Positions 23,554 through 34,175 of a stretch of 64,000 nucleotides of DNA are shown here, in pieces. The notes under the pieces are model-generated. The model did no database searches and had not been told where the DNA came from. It saw only the letters and a list, made by a program, of their open reading frames with translations. This DNA is from Tribonema minus (lineage: Eukaryota > Sar > Xanthophyceae > Tribonematales > Tribonemataceae). Each line of letters starts with the position of its first letter. Position 1 is the stretch's first letter. The DNA lies in NCBI GenBank assembly GCA_017506865.1, contig JAFCMP010000001.1, forward strand, positions 1,984,001 to 2,048,000, given 5' to 3'. The translations under genes were made by a program, and so were the position numbers.

Positions 23554-26500
23554 ATGGTGCGAGCCTTCAGCTCTCACAGGCGGGGCAGCAACTCCACGTT
23601 GAGGGCCATTAGAAACAACGCGGAGAGGAGACGCAGCCAGTCCCACAGCGACGCAATGCCGTCTCAGGATGATGACGCGCAGAAGGAAGCGGGCATCAGA
23701 TCCCTCAGTGAGGACGACATCGACGGCGACGACGATGGCGCCATCGATGACAATACTTTCGCATCTGCTAATACTCCGGAAGAGCTGCTGCACGAGCACT
23801 ACCAGGCGCAGCAGCTGCAGCACCTGGAGCAGCTGATGGCCCAGCCAGCGGCGGCAGCGGCCGAGCTCGGCAACAGCAGCAGCGCCTCCTCCGCGCACAG
23901 AGCAGCCTCTGCACCGGCAGCAGTTGCGCAGCCGCCGCCGCAAGACAGCTCTGCTGATGCGGCATCCCCGGCAGCGCCTGAAATAGCAGGGGAGGAAGTC
24001 GCCGAGGCCGCCAGGGAGGCCGCCGATGCAGTGGGGGAGGAGGCAGCAGGCGCGGCATCGGCAGCGGCAGCGCCCGACCAGAATGGCGGCGCTGCTGCGA
24101 CGGCGGTCGCAGCGGCGGAGGACGTGGAGAGCGAAAAGCGGGCGCAGGAGCGCGCCGCACCGGCTGCGCCGGCGGCGGCGGCCGCGCCGCTCTGGCAGGT
24201 GCTGGTCCCGAACGGCACGCACCTCCGCTACCTCGCCATAGCGGTCGCGATGGTTGTCGTGCGCTACACGTGGCGCTGGCTCGTGGGCCTTGCGGGGGCG
24301 TGCCTCGTGCTCGCAGTCGTGAACAAGGTCGCGCCCCCGGCGCGCCGCCGCGGGGTGAGAGAGAGCGCGCGCCGATTCGCTGAGCGCTGCTGCAGTGTTT
24401 TGTTGAGCGCTGCTGCAGTAAATGAGCGCTTGAAAAAGTGTTCAGGGAACACTCCTCCCTTCGCGGCACAGGGCGGCAGAATAAGTGCCCGCCTGTATCG
24501 CCCGCGCGTCTGCAGTGCGCTGTGCACGCAAGGTCACGCTGCCTGATGGTAGAGGATAAGCGCATGCGGCGGCGTCGGTCATTGCTGGGACGCGCACTGT
24601 GTTGCCGACAGAGCATGGTGTCATGAGATGGCGCCGCCAGCGGGACTTGTATACGGCTTGGTTGCGTCGCTCCGTCACCCGTGCAGCACCGCTGTCTGTG
24701 CGGCGCATCTCGTTGCGCTGCCCAGCTGCGCCATGTGACCATCATACGCATGTACGTATTGACATTTGAAGTACATACAGAGCGCTGCACGTTGCGCGCA
24801 TGCGCGCCTGTCCTCCGCATCTGCGCACGCCGCTCCCCCCTTGATCCCGCAGAAATCCCAAGCGCCAGGCCAACCCCCCTGGGTGTTCCATTCCTGATCA
24901 CGCATCGCCGCCTGACCCATGCCGCCCCCCCCACTGTCTCACCCGTCACCCGCCCTGTCGCCGCGCCGCCGCTGCACTGCTGCGCGCACGCTCGCAGCAA
25001 AGCTGGTGGTCGCGCGTCGCGCCGCTGCTGGGGCTCCAGGGGAGGGAGGACGTTGTGGACGTGGAGCTGTTGGATGGGCGCGTGGACGGCGGCGGGACGG
25101 ACGTGGAGTACCGGCTGCGCACGGTGCACGGGAAGACGGTGTCAGAGGTATGCAGAAAGAGACTTGTGTTGCGCAGAGATAGACGTGTAGACCGAGTCAA
25201 AGTCATGGTGTGTGCGGGACGGACGTGGAGTACCGGCTGCGCACAGTCTATGGGAAGAAGGTGTCAGATGTATGTATGTATTAAGAAGACTCATACTTGT
25301 GCATGACGTGGAGTACCGGCTGCGCACTGTCCATGGGAAGACGGTGTTAGACATACGTGTGTATGCACAGAAATAGACTTGTATTGGGCAGAGATAGGCT
25401 TGTAGTGCGCGAGTCAAAGTCATGCTTTATACACGGCGCGTGCGGGGGGGGGGACGGACGTGGAGAATCGGCTGCGCACGGTGCATAGACAGAGGTATGT
25501 ACGTATTGAAAGAGACTCTCGGTGTATGTTGGTCCATTGTTGGATGGGCGTCTGCGGATGGCCTATGAGAAACAGTGTCAGAGATGCGCAACGCATGTAT
25601 GAAGATTAACTTGTGGTGTGCCATTCGAAAGTTATACCCCATACAAGGTCGGCGCGGGATGGACGTGGAAAACCGGCTGCGAACGACCAGTGGGAGAGAC
25701 CGCGACATGGGTATGTATGCATGTTGATCGAAACTACAGTGTTGATTGAATCTAGGATGTTAAGTGTAAGAGTGTAATGCAGATGTTGGCAGGGCTGACA
25801 GCTGCTGAGCGGGTCGCCGGGGGGGGCTGCTCGACCATGTGCAGATAGGTGCGTTCTGCCCAGGTGCGAGGCTTTGAACGACAGCTTTTGTCATATACTT
25901 GAAGTGCCAGTTGAAGTACATGGATAGGCGCGCTATGTGTCTCCTGCCGGGTCGATGCGCGACTGCACTAGCTCGCGCAGACGCTGCGGCGCAGTTGCGG
26001 ATGCGCACCCGCGAACAAGCGATGTCGCCGCCGCTTTGCACCAACTCAAAGTTCAACTTAGAAACTCCAAGGTTCAACTCAGAAACTGTAACTGTCAACT
26101 GTACTCGCATGTTGCCAGGTCTGGCGGCGCTACAGGGACTTTGAGTTCCTCAAGGCGGCCCTGGGAGGGGCGGGGCTCCCCCCTCTGGGCCCAGGCGGCA
26201 ACCTCACCAGACGCAGCTCTGATCCCGACTTTCTGATTGGGCGAAAGGTGGGTGCTACCTCTGGCAGCTCCTCAGAACTGTGTTTTTCTGCAAGTCTGAT
26301 TCTTGCATGTATTATCTAATGTAATCACGCATAACCAGGGTTTCAAATCCGCATTTGTTCAATCCGTCCTGGCCCCACTGTGGGCGACGTGCGCAGATAG
26401 CGACGCGTCTGCAGTGCCTTTACTGCAACAAACTTAGTGGGCGCGTTGTGGAGGACTGCTGCACTTCAACTTCAACGACGTGGGCGTCGCCACCTTCAGG

Positions 26501-29500
26501 TGATGTGAAGCGCAGGCGTGGCATGTGCGCGTCACAAGGCACGTGCCACTCCGCTTGCGACGCCGCTACCCCTTCACCGTTCAGCGCAGCACGAAATCGC
26601 GGCGACGGCAGCAGCAGCAGCAGCAGCAGCGTCGCTTGCACCGCGCCCACCGCGGCTCGGCGCCGCCGCAGAGCCCGCCGCCCCGCTCACGCGCCCAATG
26701 CTGCCGCCGCTGCGCTGCGTGCCGCCTCTGCCGCCGCCGCAGGAGCGCCTGCGCACCTTCACCGCGGCGCTGGCAGTCGACGCGGAGCTGCTCGCGCGCG
26801 CGGAGACGCGCAAGTTCCTGGGCCTGCCCCCCGCGCCCCCCGCCGCCGCCCCCACGCCCCTCAATCAAGGGGACGAGGAAGAGGAGCCCCCGGACGTGCT
26901 GCGCAGGCTCGGCGCGGCGCTGCAGTCGATCTTCAGCGCAGCGCCGCCGCCGCCGGTGCCGCCGCCGCCGGACGCGGCGAGCAGCGGCGGCAGCAGCGGC
27001 GGCAGTAACGGCGGCGGAGGAAATGCTGAGGGGGCGCGCGGGCGCGAGCCATCTGCGGCGGCGGCAGCGGCGCCGCGGCGCAGCAGCGTGGGCGCGACTG
27101 CCGACAATGGCGGCACCTGCGTCGGCGGCGGCTGCGCAGCGGAAGAGGGGGGGACGGGGGCGGCGGAGCAGCGCGAGGGGGCGAGCGGGGGCGAGGGGGG
27201 GGCAAGGGGGAGCTGTGGGCGACGGCGTTCCAGTCGCAGCCGGCGGTGGTGCGCAAGTTTTTCTCGGACACGGGGCGCGACAACCCGTTCCAGGTGCGAG
27301 GCCACTTGAAGTACTACTTGAAGTACTTCTTTCGCATTTGCTCATACCTCAAGGTGCAGGTAGCCGGCACGACCATCTGTGCGCCTTGTGTAGATCTGGA
27401 TACACCTCGAGAGTCTGATCCTATGATCAGGGCAGCAAGCCAGCGCAAACAGACGCGGACTGACCCTGACCCCAACCAACCCTAACCGCCGCTTCGCACG
27501 CCCGCGCTTAGCCCTATCCCTAAAGCTTATCGTGACCCTAACCCTAGTTGCTGCAGGTGCGCGGCATCAACTACTGGCGGACAAGGTGCCCGCGGTGATG
27601 ACACTCGTGCATATGGACCTACATACCCTCGACCGCCTTGTTGCGCATGCCCACGCTAACCCTAACGTCAACCCTACCCTAACCCTACACCTAACCCTAA
27701 CCCCTAACTGCAGGTGCGCGGCCTCAACTACCTGGAGGACAAAGTCAAGGTGCCCGCGGGGCCCGCGGTGATGACACTGGTGCACACGGACCTTTACGTG
27801 GACGCCGAAATCTGCTACCACGTCGCGTCCAAGGTGAGCCTGGGCTACGGGTAGGTCATCAAGCGTGTTTTTTCACCAGCCCTAACCCTAACCCTCATCT
27901 TGGAGCCAACCAGGGTCGAGGTGCACACAACGGATCTCAGATCTCTACGTCGATGCCAATATCTGCTACCACGTTGCGTCCAAGGTGAGCCCTTTGGCAG
28001 GGGCAGGGGTAGGTTTTGATAACCCGCATGCTGACCGTAGCGCGCTGCCCGCGCTGACGCTCGTTCGCCTCGAGAGAGCTTAGGGTTAGGGTTAGGGTTA
28101 GGGTTAGGGTTAGGGCGAAGCGCGTTGCGAGACGGTGCGGCGCGGCGCTCAGCAATGCACGCCCGGTGCGCGCGAGGCTTGGCAGCGACAGCACTTGAAG
28201 TCTTCATGAGCATCTGACGGCGCGTGCACACTGTCCGGGGGTGTACACTCGGACCGGGGGTGGCAACCTGCTGCTGAGCGGTGCTGCTGTCGGCGGCGGT
28301 CATGAACGCCTGTGCACTGCCACGCGAAGTGTGGTGCACGCTGTGGCGTGCGCACTCTGGCGTGGCCGCTTTGCCGCTGACGCAGGAAGGAAGGCCCTGG
28401 TGCCATAGCATCGTGCCTGGGGGGCTCAGGCCTGCCTCACAGCGTCGCGTGCCATTTGCCAACTTCAATATTGAGCAAAACGTGCGTGCTATCAAGCGCT
28501 GCTGTGGAGGCGTGACGCATGTTTTTGCCGCGCTGCTTCTGTCCCTTTTCACATGACAGCAGCTCTACAATTTCGTGGTCAAGCACGGACAACACAGACA
28601 TCGAGCCCTCCATGCAGCCCTGTATGTGGGCTTTACCACGTCCTCAGTAAGGATGGACGCAAGTGTGCGAGGTACACTACTACAGCACACATTGAGAGCG
28701 TGAAGAGCTCGCCTGCTGTGAACCACGTGACCCTGGCTAGGGTGGTGGTTAGGATTCGCCCTGACCCTTAACCTAAATCTAACCTGCCCCTAAGAGATGC
28801 CGCCACGGTCACCGGCACAGCGCCGCCATTTTGCGTCTCAACGCGCCTTCATTTTGCGTCTCAACGCGCCTTGTCGCTGACCGATGCCCAATGCCCCTTG
28901 ACTGTTGTCCGTGTCGCTCGCCGCCGCCACAGGGCAAGTGCGCGGACCGCCTGGAGCAGTTTGTCAGCCTGTACAAGGCGCAGGTGAGCGCTGCTGCTGT
29001 GATGAGCGCTGCTGCTGTCGCTGAGCACTGCTGCTGCTGTGATGAGCACTACTGCTGCTGTGATGAGCACTACTGCTGCTGTGATGAGCGCCGCTGCTGT
29101 GCTGAGCACTGCTGCTTCTGCGCGCGCGCTTGCATAATGAACGTGGGATGCTGTTGGGCGATTCCGAGGACAGGCCGCGGCCCAGGGTTAGGGTTAGCGA
29201 ACGCCGCGTCGCCTCATGATCGTTAACCTCAGACCGCAGCTGCCCGTGAACGCGCACGTTGGTGCACATTACGTAGATGCATCTCAAGTTGCAGATGCTC
29301 GTAATCATATTTTAGATGTGTACTTCAACAGCTGGATGTGCAAATAAGCAGCGCTGCCTGACAGCTGCAGTCCATGGCCCTCGTATGAACCCTCCCCCCC
29401 CCTGCCCCCCCCCCCCCCCCCCCCCCCCCCCACGCGCGCGCGCGCGCATGCGCACAGGGCCTGCAGCCCCCCTTCCTCTTCATCCTCAACGTCCAGATCC

Positions 29501-31512
29501 CTGGCGACCCGCCCGTGTCCATCGTCGCGTGGTGGGCGCTGTCGGCGGCGCTCGTGCAGCAGGCCGCGGACATGGCCGCGGAACGTTCTTCCTCCGCAGA
29601 ACAGTCCTCTGGAGAACAGTCCTCTGCGGAACGCGCCGGAGAACCGTCCGCTGTCGCGCAGGACCGATGCGCGGCGGCGGACGATGAGCACTGCGACTCG
29701 GACGCTGCGGCGCTGCGCAAGTTTTTGGGCATGTTGGAGCGCTATGCGGAGGTGCCGGGGTCGGGGTACCGCGGGCTGGAGAGCCAGCAGCGGGAGGGGG
29801 GGGGCGGCGGGGACGGCGACGCCGTGGCGGTGAGCGCTGCTGCTGCTGCCGCCGCTGCTGCTGCTGCTGCTGTGCGCATCGCGCGGTGTGTGCCCAGAGC
29901 CACAGACGACTTATGCTTGATGGGGCGCCGGTGTGCGCGGACTTCTGGTGACGCCTCTGCAGGGGTTTCCGCCGGAGGGAGAGGGGGTGGGGGACTGGAG
30001 GGGGTTTCCGCCGGAGGGAGAGAGGATGGGGGACTGGAGGTGGGGGGGGGGGCATTGCACCAGCACGCATTTGCAATGTGACTGCCGGGAGCGCCGGCGC
30101 TCCTGCCGCGCTGCCTGGAGGCACGGCCTGAGAGGGGTTGCATTACCGGGCGGCGTACTCGTACGACGCGCATGCAATTGACAGCGACGCATCGCTCCGC
30201 CTGGGTCGTCTTTCGCTCACCGCGCACTGCGGTTGCCTCCCCCGCACGGCGGAGCATCACCGGCAAAACATGGCCCCTCGCTTTATGCATGCATGTAGGA
30301 CGCGTGTGTCATACAGTCTGCGCCCAATTAGACAGGCTGCTGCGTCTGACAATGGAAGTGCGCGCGCACGTGTGCACACCTCACCCTCATCCTGACTCTG
30401 ACCCTCACTCTAAACATTTGCAGGCCGGCGAGAACAACGACGGCATCCTGTCCCCGGATGACTTCCGCAACGAGCGCTTCAAGCTCATCCCCAGCATCGT
30501 CGAGGGGCCCTTCCTCGTCAGAGGCGCGGTGGGCAACAAGGTGAGTGCGCGGCGCGATTTGACCTTCCGCTCAGCTTGCTTGCCGCCCATGCCATCGCAG
30601 CCAGTGCTGTTTGTGTCTCTCGGCCGCTAATTTCTGCGGCAAATGCCGCCTGCGCGCGGCTGCGAGGCGCGGTTCCGGCGCCGCACGCGAATCGCGGTCG
30701 CTATTGCTGCGCGTGCGTTCCCCACAAACTGTGTGCACCGCGCTAAGCGCTTGATGCAACTTGTCCCTCTCCGGCGCGCGCGGCAGTCCACATCGCTGCC
30801 GCGCTCCGCTGATGCTTCCGATTACAGCGGCGAGCCGCGCGCCTAGTCAGGCCACCAGTTGCGCCGCCCCCTCCCCCAACGTGGGGCGCGCGCTCAGGGT
30901 CAGGGTTAGGGTTGGCGCCTGTCGTGTGTGTGGCGCTGCACAGCATCCTTGTCCAACCCTCGGCAGCCCGCCCTTCCCCTCTGCGTGGAAGAAGCACTGT
31001 GGTGCTCAGACTGGCACCTGCGGCGCAGGGCGACTAGACACGACGTCGTGGCCAACCGCCCTTGACCGTTCCCCAAGGTCTCTGGAGTGAACGCTCTGCA
31101 TTACCAGTTCCTGCGCTGCTGCAGCTTGAATCTGCCCCCCCCCCCCCCCCCCCGCTCTCCCTTGTGCCATCATTCTCTTGAACCGCGCGGCTTACATCGC
31201 CCCCTTCCCGCCCCCCCCCGCGCCCCGCAGCCCGCGCTCCTCGGCCGCAAGCTCACGCAGCGCTACTACCGCGGCGCGCACTACGTCGAGACGGACGTCG
31301 ACGTCGCGTCGTCCTCCGTCGCGGCGCACATCGTCTCTATGTGCCGCGGCGCGTCTAACGGACTCTCCGTGGACCTAGGCATCGTCCTCGAGGGGCGCGC
31401 GCGCGCGGAGCTGCCGGAGCGCTGCCTCGGCGTGGTGAGGCTCAACCGCCTCGACCTCGTGTGCTCGGAGCCGCTGTTCGGCGACCCCGCGGACGAGATG
31501 CCGCGCGAGTAG
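23554..31512 (+). CDS. Membrane-anchored PX domain and EDR2 C-terminal (DUF1336) protein
   Basis: Exons: 23554-24354, 24998-25147, 26119-26247, 26743-27293, 27714-27833, a small unresolved exon at about 28563-28586, 28933-28983, 29458-29829, 30424-30540, 31231-31512; about 860 aa. Residues 1-220 are acidic and Ala-rich. A hydrophobic hairpin (LRYLAIAVAMVVVRYTWRW, then LAGACLVLAVV) sits near 225-259. A PX domain follows (VEYRLRTVHGKTVSE, then RRYRDFEFL with the lipid-binding RRY motif, ending ERLRTFTAALAVDAELL). The rest is an EDR2_C domain: NYLEDKVKVPAG, PPFLFILNVQIPG, RFKLIPSIVEGPFLVRGAVG, LLGRKLTQRYYRGAHYVETD and LPERCLGVVRLNRLDLV. PX domains bind phosphoinositides and EDR2-type domains are lipid-linked, so an endomembrane role is likely. 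Frame changes inside exon 26743-27293 near the G runs at 27146-27210, through a tiny intron or an indel. Confidence 0.87.
25148..25720 (+). repeat. Four-fold array of the PX exon tail with donor
   Basis: The end of exon 24998-25147 (GACGTGGAGTACCGGCTGCG... to GTATGC donor) recurs near 25211-25275, 25304-25355, 25452-25500 and 25655-25712. Each copy is followed by a GTATGT- or GTGTAT-like sequence. The copies lose the reading frame progressively. Confidence 0.88.
27545..27640 (+). repeat. Upstream decayed copy of the EDR2 exon start
   Basis: CTGCAGGTGCGCGGCATCAA and later GCGGTGATGACACTCGTGCA copy the acceptor and 5' half of exon 27714-27833 (CTGCAGGTGCGCGGCCTCAA). CCCTAA-type repeats flank it on both sides (about 27530-27545 and 27655-27710). 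Confidence 0.85.
27925..27995 (+). repeat. Downstream copy of the EDR2 exon tail with donor
   Basis: ATCTGCTACCACGTTGCGTC followed by CAAGGTGAGCC copies the end of exon 27714-27833 and its donor. CCCTAA repeats precede it near 27879-27893. Confidence 0.88.
28080..28115 (+). repeat. Interstitial telomeric repeat, six TTAGGG units
   Basis: Six perfect TTAGGG units within an intron of the PX-EDR2 gene. Shorter or broken runs of the same repeat, in either orientation, lie at 27530-27545, 27655-27710, 29187-29200 and 30896-30915. Confidence 0.95.
28984..29112 (+). repeat. Tandem repeat grown from a splice donor
   Basis: Starts exactly at the donor of exon 28933-28983 (GTGAGCGCTGCTGCTGTGAT). It continues as roughly six units of GAGCACTGCTGCTGCTGTGAT type, about 21 bp each. 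Confidence 0.85.
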
Positions 31513-34175
31513 GCGAGGGGCGTGGCGGCGGCGGCGGCGGCAGCGCAGGGCGGAGGCGGCACAGGTGGCGGCGGCAGCGCAGGCGTGGTCCTCAAGTAGG
31601 GCGTGGCAGCGGCAGCAGCGGCGGCGGCAGCGGCTTCTGCGGCAGCGCCGGAGGCGACGGCGCAGGCGGCGGCGCCGCGCTTGTCGTCGCCGGGCGCTCG
31701 GCGGTGGCGGGAGGAGTCGCGTACGCTCCTGCGTGACAGACGTGCTGCGATGCGGTGCTGTTCGCGGCACTGCGGACGAGATGCCGCGCGAGTAGGCGGG
31801 CGCGCGGTGCGGCGGCGGCGGCGGCGGCAGCCAGTGGCGCATCCTAAGGTGGCGGCAGTATGCGTGGCTTGGGACGCATGCGTCGGCGGCAGTTGCGGTG
31901 CGGCGATGACGGGAGCGTCTGGTGCAATCGCAAATGAAGGCGGGCCAGGGGACTTTTGGTGCGAGCGTCGTGTGTCGACAACAGGGGTCCCGATCTTTCA
32001 CGAGATTGATGCGCCGTCACTTGCCGTCACATGGCGCCACATGGTGCAGCGCTCTGCAGCGCTACTGCTGCCGGCGACCGTTTCGCTGCCCGCACGCGAG
32101 CGCGCGCCGCTGCATCGGCAGGCGCGGTGCAGTGACGCTTTCCCTCCCTTGGCACAGCAGCAGCAGCTGCGGGATGAACTGGCTGAGCACTGCTGCACAT
32201 GCACAGTACGGCTCAGCAGGTCAGCGCGTCTCAGGCGTGTTTTCCGGATGGCCATGCTGCAGCACACACCGCCCGCTACTCAGCACCGACCGGTGCCGGC
32301 ACAGCGATGCGTGCGCAGCAGCAGTCGTCTCGGTCGTCGCGCCGATTGCGCACACGAGCGGGTGCGCCCGCCAGAAGCGTGGGCACCGACCGTGCCCCTC
32401 TTTACGGCCGACCCGCACTGTCGTCGCGAGACACGAGCCCGACGCGCAGGAGGGGCGGGCCTCGCACCACACCCCAAATGCGGCCGAGATCTGCGTTTGC
32501 ATGTACGCGCTGGCCGTCGTGTGGCCGGCGTCGTTGCGCGTTCGCTGCCTGCAAAAAACGTTTGCCATGCGTGCGCTGGCACCGGCGCCTTCCCAGAGGC
32601 GTCGGTGGCAATGGCGCGCGCGCTGCCGCGAACGGCACATATAGACGTGTTTTTTTGCGCATCCCACGCGTGGCAGCACCACGCCTGTGGTGTAGCATAG
32701 CAGCGGTCGACTCCCCTTCCCCTGTACCCTTGCATGGACGTTCACACATCACTGGAGGCAGGGCCGATCGGTGCCTTACAAGTGGTTGATGATTGATATC
32801 ATGAGGCAGGTGTGGGGCTTGTGCACGACCATTTCGGTCAGTACGGGATATGCATCACGCGCGCTTTTTTTTTCATAAATGACGAACTTGTTTTCTGATG
32901 GGGCACCCGCCATGGTGATTTTTCTCATGCCGTGCTTGAAAGCACGCTTTCTGTGCCGCGTGCGTTCCGTGAGCAGGCGCTCACAGCGTCAGCTGACGCT
33001 TTGCGCATGGCCATGCGTTTTGACTCGAGACGCCCCTCAAGGGATCAGGTTTGCTGCATGCACTGGCATCTGCTAGAGTTGTTCGTTCGCACCCTGGGTA
33101 TTGCCACGCTGCACCTGATTGCACAAAGCTCATCGTCTGCTCTCGTCAGAGACCAGTGTTGTTAAAGCAAATGGATTGTTTTGCCGAGGGAGCAGACTCC
33201 ATTCCACCTCCTGGAGGCTGGGTATGCGCAGCTCCTACATATGGGAGGGATACCATGCTCTGTTCGTGAGTCTGTCGCGGCAGCCATGTTGTAAGAGCCT
33301 GCGGCGCCATTCTCTGTGACATGCACACTATACGCTGGCACACAGCATTGCCATCTTCTTGTCCCTGCTACATACCGCATAATGACGCACCCGCCATTGG
33401 GACTTGCCCACATTCATGATCTCAGAGATGACAGTATGCAAGGGGGGATTTGTGCAGTCAGAAAAACGCCAACGAAATAAATGTGGTGGCACAAGATAAG
33501 AAGGGTCTTTTGCAACTCGCGTGTGTGTCGCACAATGCAATCGACACATGCATTTGATCCGTGATCCACAATTCATAGGAAAGCGACAATGACATGACAG
33601 AATGAGATGGTGATGCCAACTTGAAGTTGCACGGCTGCAGGTCACATGTGCTTGTAAATATTGCAATTCCAACAGCAGTAATCGACGGCAGATGCTCAAT
33701 GGCGGTGGGCATACAGCGCCGCCCTGCGCATGAGATCCACGGCCGCCCGTGCGCGGCGCAGCCGCGCGCACTCAGGCGCAGCAGCAGCAGCGCGGTGTCT
33801 GGGCTTGCGACCGCTGTCCATGCTCACATGGTGCGGACCAAGTGCGCTCATGAGAAGAGCGGTGGCGGAAGCACTGCATCCATGCAATACCCTCTTCTGA
33901 AGACTACTGTGTTGTCAACAACCCACGGCGCCGTTTCCTAAGTACAAGAGGATGTTTACAGGCCAGTGCAGTATGCACCCGGGTGCACCCGATGCCAGCT
34001 CAGGCTCGCCTGCCCCTCAAGCACCCTGGCAGCCTGCTGCAGAGTGTCGCCTGCCAATGCTGAGACAGCGTGGCCAGGGCCGTGCGCTAGCTCACAACGG
34101 AGCAATGACAGTGGCCATGGCGGCTGCTGCGACGGTGCGCCCTGCACATGCGACGCGCTGACGATTCTAAGCGGG
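31513..34175. other. Intergenic between convergent genes, with a copy of the PX-EDR2 gene end
   Basis: At 31772-31800, GCGGACGAGATGCCGCGCGA then GTAGGCG repeats the final codons and stop of the PX-EDR2 gene (31488-31515). Long overlapping frames in all three plus frames at 31.6-32.7 kb have no domain or splice support. A helical 77-residue frame at 32932-33165 (MLESTLSVPRAFREQALTAS...) is unrecognised. Confidence 0.55.

Noticed and set aside
31603-32700. 365-codon open frame on the plus strand
   Set aside because: Three overlapping long frames occur here in GC-rich DNA, with no domain, no splice pattern and a composition-driven Ala/Arg sequence.
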